Shown: positions 1 through 7,323 of the stretch, piece after piece
Layout: each line of letters opens with the position of its first letter
How positions within the stretch are numbered: the first letter of the stretch is position 1
From: Bacillota bacterium
GTDB lineage: Bacteria > Bacillota > Clostridia > Lachnospirales > Lachnospiraceae
Length of the DNA stretch: 46,289 bases
Direction of reading: 5' to 3'
NCBI GenBank assembly: GCA_023421505.1
Contig: JAEZTJ010000029.1
Coordinates: forward strand, 1-46,289
The notes under the pieces: model-generated
What the model saw: the letters and a program-made list of their open reading frames with translations, nothing else
The model's database searches: none
What the model was told of the DNA's origin: nothing
Position numbers and translations under genes: made by a program

Positions 1-86
1 ATAAGTATATCATAAATTCTTAAAAAATCAACCCCTTATTATGCATTTAGACCAAATTGGGTTAATTCTTCCATAAATATGTGTAC

Positions 87-132
87 AAAAAAGCAGTGAT
101 GCAAGCTAGGAAACCCACCTTATCATCACTGC
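87..132 (-). terminator. Rho-independent terminator of the MarR operon
   Basis: A perfect 9-bp stem (GCAGTGATG at 93-101 with CATCACTGC at 124-132) is followed, reading the minus strand, by six T residues (A87-92 on the plus strand). It lies about 120 bp after the phosphatidyltransferase stop and is the natural end of that minus-strand operon. Confidence 0.8.
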
Positions 133-250
133 AATTCATATTTAATATTCCTGTTAAACTTTTGTAATCCACTAATAATCAGGTTAAAAATTAAGTACTG
201 CTCTAAATTAATTCAGTTCGCAAATCTTCATGTAATTCAAAAGGGAAAGA

Positions 251-826
251 TTAAAAGTTAATATGTAATATTCTACTATCTCTTCTTAAGCATACTTTAA
301 TTCTTCTGGCGGAAGAAACAATTGCACCAAGGCTTATCATCACGCATAAAACATTCAATACATAGGGTGACCAAAGCTTAAATATTGCGTAATTCAATAC
401 GATTGATAGATAAGGAAGAAGATAAAACAATACAGCGATTTTCCTTCCTAAGGTGTCAAACATAAAAGTATTTTTATTATAGCTAATGCTTTTTCGAGCA
501 TAGGAGGAGGTACACCAAAATTCAATAAATTTTACAAGAATAACTGCCAGCATCCAGGCCGGAAAGGCTTCTATCATAATTAAAGCACCACTGGCTGATA
601 TCATAAACAGTAAGTCTGCAAATACATCAAGGACTGCCCCACCTTTTGTGCAAGCCTCATATTTTCTTGCTAACTTACCATCTATAAAATCGGAAAGGCC
701 AATGAGGAAAAATAATGCTGTTAATAGATATAAATTTCCTGCATTCTTTAATATAAAGTATGTAAAAGCAAAACTGAGTAGAATTCGAAGCAATGTGATA
801 GCATTTACAAGCAGTTTGTAGATCAT
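251..826 (-). CDS. CDP-alcohol phosphatidyltransferase family membrane protein
   Basis: A 191-residue integral membrane protein carrying the complete CDP-alcohol phosphotransferase signature DGxxARx8GxxxDxxxD: D49-G50, A53-R54, G63, D67 and D71, in the second hydrophobic region. The family moves a phosphatidyl group from CDP-diacylglycerol to an alcohol (glycerol phosphate, inositol or serine) in the membrane. The sequence does not reveal the acceptor, so pgsA is possible but not assigned. Several hydrophobic segments follow the motif, as expected. Its start overlaps the stop of the flavodoxin-like gene by four bases (ATGA), which indicates translational coupling and a shared operon with that gene and the MarR gene. 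A housekeeping PgsA usually sits elsewhere, so this may be a specialised paralogue controlled by the MarR protein (inference). Confidence 0.88.
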   Translation of the reverse strand: MIYKLLVNAITLLRILLSFAFTYFILKNAGNLYLLTALFFLIGLSDFIDGKLARKYEACTKGGAVLDVFADLLFMISASGALIMIEAFPAWMLAVILVKFIEFWCTSSYARKSISYNKNTFMFDTLGRKIAVLFYLLPYLSIVLNYAIFKLWSPYVLNVLCVMISLGAIVSSARRIKVCLRRDSRILHINF

Positions 827-1416
827 TTGCTTTCTCTGCTTTCCTTACCGGCCTTTAATGCAAACTCATACGCTTTCTGACTGTTTTCCTTACTGCCTGC
901 CTTAAATTTAGTACTATAATCCGGTACTTTGCCTTTCATTTTCTCTTTGATTAAATCAAATTCAGGTGTCTGCTCTGCCATACCAATCGAATAGAGAATA
1001 ACGGTTTTATCAGAATGATTTTCTACGTTATCAATCGTTTCAATAAGTACCGCAGAAAGCTTCCCTCCATAAACAGCAGAGCCATAAGACACCAGCGAAT
1101 AATCAGACAAATCTTTTGGAATATGCTTTCCCGGATAAGTTAAAGTTACTTCATAGCCTGCTTCATTTAACCCCTTTGCTATTTGGTCGGCAACTGTTTT
1201 CGCATCTTTCGATCTTGTTGGCTGGTAAACGACAAGAGCCTTTGGCGCAGCCGCATTACTGTTATGCAGTATGGACTTATAATCCCCTTTGTAGGAATCA
1301 TTTATTTTAACAAAATAAAACATAATTCCCATCAATATAATACCAATTACTATAAATACGAGAAAAACAATACCGATTACCTTACCTATGCTTCCAACTA
1401 TTGATAGCAGCTTCAT
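823..1416 (-). CDS. Membrane-anchored flavodoxin-domain protein
   Basis: A 197-residue protein with one N-terminal transmembrane segment (about residues 10-35) followed by a flavodoxin-like alpha/beta domain. The domain opens with a beta strand and phosphate-loop-like segment, ALVVYQPTRSKDAKTVADQI (about residues 60-79). A later segment, SLVSYGSAVYGGKLS, matches the second FMN-contacting loop seen in flavodoxins and protoporphyrinogen-oxidase-type flavodoxins. It probably binds FMN on the cytoplasmic face and acts in electron transfer; the partner is unknown. It lies between the MarR gene (64-bp gap) and the phosphatidyltransferase (4-bp overlap), so a single transcript is likely. A well-placed AGGAGG-like site precedes the ATG. 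Confidence 0.8.
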   Translation of the reverse strand: MKLLSIVGSIGKVIGIVFLVFIVIGIILMGIMFYFVKINDSYKGDYKSILHNSNAAAPKALVVYQPTRSKDAKTVADQIAKGLNEAGYEVTLTYPGKHIPKDLSDYSLVSYGSAVYGGKLSAVLIETIDNVENHSDKTVILYSIGMAEQTPEFDLIKEKMKGKVPDYSTKFKAGSKENSQKAYEFALKAGKESRESK

Positions 1417-1479
1417 ATTCTTCCTCCTTAGAAAAAAATTAATTCTATAGTTCTTACTCCTGTTACATATAACCAGCTT

Positions 1480-1908
1480 TTATCCTTCACTTAAATTCTG
1501 AATAATCGTATTAAGTCCCTTGATAAAAATCAGTTTTTCCTCGTCACTTAAACCACTTAAGGCTTTCTCAGCTAACCCATCAGATATCCGTTCTATCTCA
1601 TCTGCAAGCTCTTTTGCCTTAGGAGTAAGACGAATAACATATGCTCGTCTGTCTTTACTGCTTACCTTTTTTTCTAAGAATTCCTTTTCTTTCAGTTTCT
1701 CAATAATACTGCCTATCGTCGCTCTGTCAGAAGAGAAAATATCAGCAATTTCTGCCTGCGTCAGTTCTCCTGCATGTAAAAGTGCTCTAATTACTCCACA
1801 TTGAGAGATTGTTAAATCATGTTTTTGTAATTCCTGATTGACCGCCCGCTTATAATGCCGTGAACTGGTACTGAACAAATATGCAAATACTTGAGTCTTT
1901 CTCATCAT
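1480..1908 (-). CDS. MarR family transcriptional regulator
   Basis: A winged-helix MarR repressor of about 142 residues. The region QCGVIRALLHAGELTQAEIA, then SDRATIGSIIEKLKEKEFLEKK, forms the HTH and recognition helix. The DRRAYVIRLT stretch is the wing with the usual DxR motif. The frame stays open to 1935, but a GGAGGAA site at 1909-1915 sits directly before tandem ATGs at 1908 and 1905, and the longer form would start inside the palindromic operator, so a start at 1908 or 1905 is preferred. It is first in a minus-strand operon with the flavodoxin and phosphatidyltransferase genes. A consensus promoter with an overlapping palindrome just upstream points to autorepression. The ligand is unknown. 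Confidence 0.9.
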   Translation of the reverse strand: MMRKTQVFAYLFSTSSRHYKRAVNQELQKHDLTISQCGVIRALLHAGELTQAEIADIFSSDRATIGSIIEKLKEKEFLEKKVSSKDRRAYVIRLTPKAKELADEIERISDGLAEKALSGLSDEEKLIFIKGLNTIIQNLSEG

Positions 1909-1922
1909 TTCCTCCGGTAAGT

Positions 1923-1953
1923 AGTAAGTATACAAATAATATGTATACTTACT
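1923..1953. promoter_or_regulatory. Palindromic operator, probable MarR autoregulatory site
   Basis: A perfect 12-bp inverted repeat (AGTAAGTATACA at 1923-1934, TGTATACTTACT at 1942-1953) has a 7-bp spacer. It overlaps the -10 box and start point of the promoter in front of the MarR gene. Size, symmetry and position match operators bound by MarR dimers; the assignment to this MarR protein is inferred from position. Confidence 0.75.
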
Positions 1954-1979
1954 ATATAACCTTTATCGAATTTTGTCAA
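1951..1979 (-). promoter_or_regulatory. Sigma-A type promoter of the MarR operon
   Basis: On the minus strand TTGACA (1974-1979) and TATAGT (1951-1956) are separated by exactly 17 bp. Transcription would start inside the 12-bp palindrome about 40 bp before the MarR start codon. Confidence 0.75.
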
Positions 1980-2027
1980 TATTAATCATATATAGTTTAT
2001 TGATATTATTCGCCGTAAGTAAAGTTG

Positions 2028-2834
2028 TTACTGCTCTGTTATATGGTATCGGCTGGCAATCTCTTTAGTCAGCAATGCCTTACCGGTTTGTTCAATTACT
2101 GCCTCATCCATTGCCAAAGCTGCAATACAATGCCCCACAAATTGAGGTGATTCCATCTCTTCAATTTTGAAGGTCGAATCGTATTTTGCAAATTCTATCA
2201 TTCCTTCCGTAAGGACAGTACCTGGATGTAGAGATATCATCTTAACACCATACTCTTTCAATTCCATTGCGGCATCTGAAGTAAATTTATCTGTTGCTGC
2301 TTTAATTAAACCATGTGTGACATTAATCCAGTAATGATTGGCGCTCTCGTAGGAGATATTGACAACTAGTCCACTCTTTTGCTTGGTCATAAGTTTCGCC
2401 GCATAGTGGCTGGCCAGGTAATTAGATCGCATTCCCACCCGATGAAAATCATCAAAAAGAGATATGGGCTGTTCCCAAAAGGGCGTATTATAAAAGTATC
2501 CGTTCATCACATGTTGTGCCCCTGCCCAGGCATTATTCACCAGTATATCAAGCCTTCCCTGTTCCTTTTCAATCTCTTCAAATAACTTCTTTACATCGTC
2601 ATCATTGGCATGGTCACAGCGTTTGGCAATACCGATTCCCCCTAAATCAGTTACGGCTTTTGCCGTATCATGAATTGAAGTGCTTTTTAAAAATTCAGGC
2701 AGTGCCTCACCACTCTCTGTTCTTCCTGTTACATACACGGTTGCCCCATACTTAGCAAGTCCTAAGGCTATTCCTTTACCGACACCTCTGCTGGCTCCTG
2801 TTACTAGTGCAATCTTTCCACTTAAACTATTCAT
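2028..2834 (-). CDS. SDR family oxidoreductase, DHRS1-like, with Tyr-to-His change at the catalytic position
   Basis: A 268-residue Rossmann-fold short-chain dehydrogenase/reductase. The N-terminal TGASRGVGKG loop binds NAD(P), and NNAWAG is the structural motif after beta-4. The segment NVTHGLIKAATDK aligns with the NVAYGVGKAATDR region of DHRS1-like SDRs. The residue where the catalytic tyrosine of YxxxK belongs is His174 (codon CAT), followed by Lys178; Ser161 is in the expected place. Reductase activity by the usual mechanism is therefore uncertain. ATG at 2834 is chosen because GGAGG lies 6 bp upstream, although the frame is open to 2864. Upstream lies an AraC-type regulator gene on the same strand, separated by a terminator, so this gene probably has its own promoter. 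Confidence 0.88.
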   Translation of the reverse strand: MNSLSGKIALVTGASRGVGKGIALGLAKYGATVYVTGRTESGEALPEFLKSTSIHDTAKAVTDLGGIGIAKRCDHANDDDVKKLFEEIEKEQGRLDILVNNAWAGAQHVMNGYFYNTPFWEQPISLFDDFHRVGMRSNYLASHYAAKLMTKQKSGLVVNISYESANHYWINVTHGLIKAATDKFTSDAAMELKEYGVKMISLHPGTVLTEGMIEFAKYDSTFKIEEMESPQFVGHCIAALAMDEAVIEQTGKALLTKEIASRYHITEQ

Positions 2835-2970
2835 CACTTTCCTCCGTTTCTGTGCATAAAGCACATTTTAAATTTTCCTCCAACATCTACTCTCCGGTCA
2901 GTCTGTTCTAGCGGTTAATTGCTCGACAGCTATAGATAATTGAAGCCAGATACCGACTAACCTGATATAG

Positions 2971-3025
2971 ATAAAAGAGCTACTATATTGATAAGGTATG
3001 AAACCTTAATCCATATAGTAGCTCT
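2971..3025 (-). terminator. Rho-independent terminator after the AraC-type gene
   Basis: A perfect 13-bp stem (AGAGCTACTATAT 2976-2988 with ATATAGTAGCTCT 3013-3025) has a loop that can pair further (AAGGT/ACCTT). TTTTAT follows on the minus strand. It separates the AraC-type gene from the SDR gene. Confidence 0.8.
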
Positions 3026-3057
3026 GGACATTTTATTCTGCATGATAAAATTTGCTG

Positions 3058-3912
3058 TTATTTCGGATTTTTTATTGGCACAAGAATTTGAACCTTTCGT
3101 ATATCCTGCTTATCATAAATATTAAGCATACCTATACCATTTTGTTCCAATTCCACTTCCTTAATAATAATCCATCGATATAAATCTTCAATAAAAGTAG
3201 TTCTCATCGTAAGCATGTCACCATAATAACGAAAGCAGGCATACCAGCCTGCCGGTATCTTACGGGTTATTAATTTCCCTTTCTGATATTCCGGCTTAAT
3301 ATGTGAACCCCAAAATACGGTATATTCTCCACTGTCATCTTCATGGCAATTAACAGTAGAATAAAGCTTTCCGTCCTCGAAGCCCTCCGCATATTCTCTC
3401 ATAAATGTGCTACCCACAGAATCTAATATACTATTAAACTCTTCATCATTTTCGTTTATATCTATAGAGATACCCTGCAGCTGAAGCTCCTGCAATTCAA
3501 CTGAGGTTTCCTTAACCGCAACGGTACCCTTTATATTGCTAAAATCACGTATTACAACTGAGGCGATCGGAACAGCAGAAATTTCATGCATACCGTTTTT
3601 ATATAAAGAAGGTGATACACCAAATTGCTTCTTAAATGCCCTGCTAAATACCTCTGGATATTCATAACCATAATCTAAGGCTACCTTAATTACTGTACTA
3701 TTCCGTTCTTTTAGACTTTCTGAGGCCCTGGTCAATTTTCTTCCTGTAATATAATATTTTAAATTAACTCCAGTAATCATTTTAAACAATCGGCTAAAAT
3801 GGAATTCAGACAAATAAAACTGCTTTGCCATATTCTGCAGAGTCAGTGGTTTATTGATATTTTCTTCGATATAATGAACGGCCTCATTCATAACACTAAT
3901 GTACAAATTCAT
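3058..3912 (-). CDS. AraC family transcriptional regulator with GyrI-like effector domain
   Basis: The first about 105 residues hold the two AraC helix-turn-helix motifs (PLTLQNMAKQFYLSEFHFSR and VIKVALDYGYEYPEVFSRAF, then KKQFGVSPSLYK). The remainder is a GyrI-like/AraC effector-binding domain, with the typical GKLITRKIPAGWYACFRYYGD and late ELEQNGIGMLNIYD segments. Such proteins (the Rob/SoxS-GyrI fusion group) usually activate multidrug or detoxification genes after binding cationic or hydrophobic compounds. The frame is open to a TTG at 3969, but the ATG at 3912 with GAAAGAGAG seven bases upstream is a better start and gives 284 residues. A terminator lies downstream, so it is probably monocistronic. 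Its target is not evident; the SDR gene is the nearest candidate. Confidence 0.88.
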   Translation of the reverse strand: MNLYISVMNEAVHYIEENINKPLTLQNMAKQFYLSEFHFSRLFKMITGVNLKYYITGRKLTRASESLKERNSTVIKVALDYGYEYPEVFSRAFKKQFGVSPSLYKNGMHEISAVPIASVVIRDFSNIKGTVAVKETSVELQELQLQGISIDINENDEEFNSILDSVGSTFMREYAEGFEDGKLYSTVNCHEDDSGEYTVFWGSHIKPEYQKGKLITRKIPAGWYACFRYYGDMLTMRTTFIEDLYRWIIIKEVELEQNGIGMLNIYDKQDIRKVQILVPIKNPK

Positions 3913-4320
3913 CAGATACTCTCTTTCCAGCTTTATCCTAACTGATTGTATTTTCTTCAATTTAAACAAGTGAATAGAATTGAAACTATAACAGAATATA
4001 TGCTCAAACTTATTTTAATAATAAATTCTATTTTTTGTTAATTAAATATCATATATTTATTAAGCATTATAATATAATGGAATTACTGGGAAATCAATAT
4101 AATCAATTTAAATAACATTATTTCAGATAACTTTTTACTAATAATACTATCAATCTTGTAAGCCCTTGCTATTAATAAAAGAAAATTTAATCGATACTAC
4201 GGTTAATTTTGAAAAATAAAATAGGCAAATGAATTATAAGTTATTGTTTCATTTGCCTTTCTATATAAAAATGATTTTTTTATGCGAAATAAATAAGATA
4301 TTAATTTACCGCTATACTCC
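3913..4320. other. AT-rich intergenic region
   Basis: About 400 bp of very AT-rich DNA. Apart from the terminator at 4211-4258, which belongs to the DUF3810 gene, I see no ORF with a ribosome site. The promoter of the AraC-type gene must lie here, but no convincing -35/-10 pair stands out. Confidence 0.6.
4211..4258 (-). terminator. Rho-independent terminator of the DUF3810 gene
   Basis: An 11-bp perfect stem (AGGCAAATGAA 4223-4233 with TTCATTTGCCT 4248-4258) is followed on the minus strand by the T-rich tail ATTTTATTTTTC. It lies about 60 bp after the DUF3810 stop codon. Confidence 0.8.
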
Positions 4321-5439
4321 TTATTTTTCATTATTCTCATGCTCTTTACGATACTTAGCCAACATCAAATCAAGCATTCGTCCATAGCTCTTTACCCCAT
4401 CTGTTTGGTTATTTACCTTTAGATAAGTGTCATTGATATGGTTGGATACTGTACTGATAACCGTGTTATCATATTTTTGCCAATATACGGAATTAGCCTT
4501 TAAGTCTTTACTTACTCCCTCCGATAGCTTACCAAATACCTGCCAATACTCATCCGGGTCTTGTTTATATAAGGCATTTCCTGCGTTAACTAGCGCATCC
4601 ATCGTACTGCTGTAGCGCAGCTCCACCTGATCTGATTTCATTCCCGCCAGATAAGCAAGAAAATTTGCTTCATCCTCTCTCATAAACCCGCGTAAATGAG
4701 CAAGTTCATGCAGCATAGTACTCGGTATTGTATAATCGGGCACTGCGATATTAACATTGGCCTCCATAGTGAAGGGGAAGAATATACCTGTTATCTCTGT
4801 TGAAGACATTACCTCAGAGAATAACACAGGCTTGGGTTTGCCATAATTGCCTCCCACAATGGGATAATCCTCTGAAAGGGCCTGATAGGCTTTTGCAGCC
4901 AGCTTAGCCAGTTGATAATGACTCATGGATAATTGGAAAATACCATTTTCATCTGTGAGCGGAACTTCTTCTCTCAGTTCATTCGCCTCATTCGCCAAAC
5001 TGTCAGTAAGAGCATAAAGCTCCTCAACTGTAGAATTTTGAATTACAAGATTGGAATATGAGCTAAAAGGATATCTGTAATAATTTAAACCAGCAAAAAT
5101 AGTAAATAAAAATAACAGGATACTCACTGTACACAGCAGATTAATTATTCCTTTCCCAAACCTTTCGATTCTATTATTCTTATTAATTATCATCTTTATA
5201 ATAAAATTAACTAATATAATAAGTGCAGCTATAGGTGCTGCTATAACAAGAAGCTCCGCAAGGGAAAAAGGCAACACTCCTGTTATTACAGATATTATCT
5301 GTGATATTATTTTATAAATGCGTTTTGCATAAATCTGCTCTGCGAAAAAACTGCTCTCTTTCGCAGCAAGCGTTAGCAGAAATGAGATTGGAATGAGGCC
5401 CAAAATATATATTCTTTTTAATCGTAAAAGCTTCTTCAT
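4321..5439 (-). CDS. DUF3810 family membrane protein with zinc-peptidase-like HELAH motif
   Basis: A 372-residue protein with three N-terminal hydrophobic segments (about residues 10-25, 45-85, 100-118) and a large C-terminal domain. The domain contains HELAH at 244-248, followed by RGFMREDEANF, which supplies Glu residues about nine positions later. This HExxH-x8-E arrangement is the family hallmark of DUF3810 and looks like a gluzincin-type metallopeptidase site, though activity has not been established for the family as far as I know. The active domain would face outward if the first segment is a signal anchor. It appears monocistronic, with a terminator on each side. Function is unknown; a cell-envelope protease role is possible. 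Confidence 0.85.
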   Translation of the reverse strand: MKKLLRLKRIYILGLIPISFLLTLAAKESSFFAEQIYAKRIYKIISQIISVITGVLPFSLAELLVIAAPIAALIILVNFIIKMIINKNNRIERFGKGIINLLCTVSILLFLFTIFAGLNYYRYPFSSYSNLVIQNSTVEELYALTDSLANEANELREEVPLTDENGIFQLSMSHYQLAKLAAKAYQALSEDYPIVGGNYGKPKPVLFSEVMSSTEITGIFFPFTMEANVNIAVPDYTIPSTMLHELAHLRGFMREDEANFLAYLAGMKSDQVELRYSSTMDALVNAGNALYKQDPDEYWQVFGKLSEGVSKDLKANSVYWQKYDNTVISTVSNHINDTYLKVNNQTDGVKSYGRMLDLMLAKYRKEHENNEK

Positions 5440-5587
5440 AGAGCGGATCCCCCAGCCGAAAAGATGTATATGCGTCTCATATTTATAGTATCACGGAACA
5501 GTAATTCCTGCAACAATTTGCATAGGATATAGGCTATATAATCATTTCCATTTATGCTATTTATATAAAAGAATAGGATAAAAAAAG

Positions 5588-5644
5588 AAAAGTTCAGAAT
5601 TCGTATCGTGATTTTAAATAACCCCAATCGAATTCAGAACTTTT
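5588..5644 (-). terminator. Terminator distal to metQ
   Basis: A 16-bp stem with one mismatch (5588-5603 with 5629-5644) is followed on the minus strand by CTTTTTTT. It is the last strong terminator after the metNIQ operon and lies about 100 bp beyond the metQ stop. Confidence 0.7.
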
Positions 5645-5661
5645 CCCGGTTCTTTACACTA

Positions 5662-5741
5662 ACGCCCATGCCTTTCCTGAAGAATAGCGTCTTTTGCTAT
5701 TCTTAATAAGCCTCGTATGCGAGGCTTTGGGCCTGCATGGC
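5662..5741 (-). other. Branched hairpin cluster in the metQ 3' untranslated region
   Basis: Two adjacent perfect hairpins (AAGCCTCG 5708-5715 with 5720-5727; AAGAATAGC 5680-5688 with 5696-5704) are flanked by near-complementary GCCCATGC (5664-5671) and GCATGGC (5735-5741). The transcript could fold into a three-way junction starting right at the metQ stop codon. No U-tract follows, so this looks like a stabilising or processing element more than a terminator. Confidence 0.5.
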
Positions 5742-6554
5742 TTAGAATTTAGGAACTACAGCTCCCTTATAAGTATCATTAATAAACTGCTTCACTTTAT
5801 CGCTTTTAATCGCTTTCAGTAATACCTTGATGTCATCCCTATCTTCATTGCCAGCTTTGACCGCTATGATATTAGCATAAGTATCAGCAGCTAAAGAATC
5901 CTTATCTTCTGTCGCAATTGCATCCTCTGATACGCTTAAGCCTGCTTCTAATGCGTAATTACCGTTAATTACTGCTAAATCTACATCTGTTAAGGAGCGT
6001 GCCAGCTGGGCGGCTTCTATTTCAACAATCTCAATATTTTTAGGGTTACCTTCAATATCATTCTTAGTCGCCTTTAAGCCGGCTCCTTCCTTCAGCGTTA
6101 TGACCCCTTTATCCTCTAAGAGAAGAAGTGCTCTTGCTTCATTTGTTGCATCATTAGGAACAGCAATCTTTGCCTTATCCTTCAGTGCATCTAAAGAATC
6201 TGTTTTTCCCGGATAAATACCGATCGGTTCATAGTGAATAAAGTCCGCAGATACAAGCTTCGTACCTTTTTCCTCATTGTACTGATCTAAGTATGGCTTA
6301 TGCTGAAAATAGTTAGCATCGAGTTCACCGCTTTCCAAAGCTACATTCGGCTGTACAAAATCCGTATATTCCACAATCTTCAGTTTATATCCGGCTTCCT
6401 CTATAGCCGGTCTTGCTGCCTCTAAAATTTCAGCATGCGGAGTAGTGCTGGCTCCAACTACAATTGTTTTATCCTCACCATTTTTTTTACCGCAGCCTGT
6501 AAAAGCTGCTCCGATTAGTGCAATTAATAATACTACTGTGATAATTTTCTTCAT
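5742..6554 (-). CDS. metQ: Methionine ABC transporter substrate-binding lipoprotein MetQ
   Basis: A 270-residue NlpA/MetQ-family lipoprotein. A lipoprotein signal peptide with Cys21 (AFTGC) precedes the mature protein, which begins with the family pattern IVVGASTTPHAEIL. Diagnostic MetQ segments follow: VEYTDFVQPNVAL, LDANYFQHKPYLD, VPNDATNEARALLLLE and LAVINGNYAL. It captures L-methionine (often also the D form or Met derivatives) outside the membrane and delivers it to MetNI. It is the last gene of metN-metI-metQ, with 109 bp between it and metI. That gap contains a 12-bp palindrome (TTGTATACACAA, 6616-6627) and a small hairpin, so metQ may also be regulated separately. A GGGAGG site precedes the ATG. 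Confidence 0.95.
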   Translation of the reverse strand: MKKIITVVLLIALIGAAFTGCGKKNGEDKTIVVGASTTPHAEILEAARPAIEEAGYKLKIVEYTDFVQPNVALESGELDANYFQHKPYLDQYNEEKGTKLVSADFIHYEPIGIYPGKTDSLDALKDKAKIAVPNDATNEARALLLLEDKGVITLKEGAGLKATKNDIEGNPKNIEIVEIEAAQLARSLTDVDLAVINGNYALEAGLSVSEDAIATEDKDSLAADTYANIIAVKAGNEDRDDIKVLLKAIKSDKVKQFINDTYKGAVVPKF

Positions 6555-6663
6555 TTTTAAATCCTCCCTTTGATTTTATAATTTTAGTAATTGCGAAACT
6601 CAGCAATTATTAATATTGTATACACAACATGTACTATTCCGAAGTGGAAGTTAAGCTCACATT

Positions 6664-7323
6664 TTATAATCTTTTATCTGCACTCTTCATCCACTTAGCA
6701 CCTAATTCCTGAATGATTTGTACGATTAATACCAAGATAATTACTGTGACTATCATGATGCCTGTCTCATAGCGATAATAGCCATAACGGATCGCTATAT
6801 CACCTAAGCCTCCACCCCCTACAAAACCGGCCATGGCGGAATAGCTTAATATCGTTGTAACTGCTATTGCACTTCCAATAATTAAGGAGGGCTTCGCCTC
6901 CGGCAGTAATACCTTAAATATGATCTGAAACGGTGTTGCCCCCATACTTTGAGCAGCTTCAATCACTCCCTTATTCACTTCTTTTAAAGAAGACTCTACA
7001 AGTCTTGCAATATAGGGTGCCGAGGCTATGATCAAAGGTACAACCACCGCCGTAGAACCAATTGTCGTACCTACAATCGCCTTGGTTAACGGACTAACTG
7101 TTATCAGTAATATAATAAACGGAACAGAGCGAAGCAGATTAACAATTACTCCTACAATTTTATTCAGTAGTATGTGGGGCGTAATTCCATCCTTATCTGT
7201 GATAACTAATAAGATTCCTATTGGTAATCCAATCGCATAAGCAATCAAGGATGAAAAAAATACCATATAAAGTGACTCAAGTATGCCCCAACCAATCATT
7301 TTCACAACAGCTTCATCCCACAT
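6664..7323 (-). CDS. metI: Methionine ABC transporter permease MetI
   Basis: A 219-residue membrane permease with five predicted transmembrane segments, matching MetI in length. The cytoplasmic EAA loop, VIEAAQSMGATPFQIIFKVLLPEA, is the coupling helix that docks on MetN. The motif SYSAMAGFVGGGGLGDIAIRYGY is characteristic of methionine permeases. Its start codon lies 11 bp inside the metN reading frame, with GAGGAGGTGA about 8 bp before the ATG, so the two are translationally coupled. It forms the transmembrane dimer of the methionine importer. Confidence 0.95.
   Translation of the reverse strand: MWDEAVVKMIGWGILESLYMVFFSSLIAYAIGLPIGILLVITDKDGITPHILLNKIVGVIVNLLRSVPFIILLITVSPLTKAIVGTTIGSTAVVVPLIIASAPYIARLVESSLKEVNKGVIEAAQSMGATPFQIIFKVLLPEAKPSLIIGSAIAVTTILSYSAMAGFVGGGGLGDIAIRYGYYRYETGIMIVTVIILVLIVQIIQELGAKWMKSADKRL

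Noticed and set aside
5436..5627. 63-codon minus-strand ORF upstream of the DUF3810 gene
   Set aside because: No ribosome site, overlaps the DUF3810 start and begins within a terminator stem; composition is low-complexity AT-rich.
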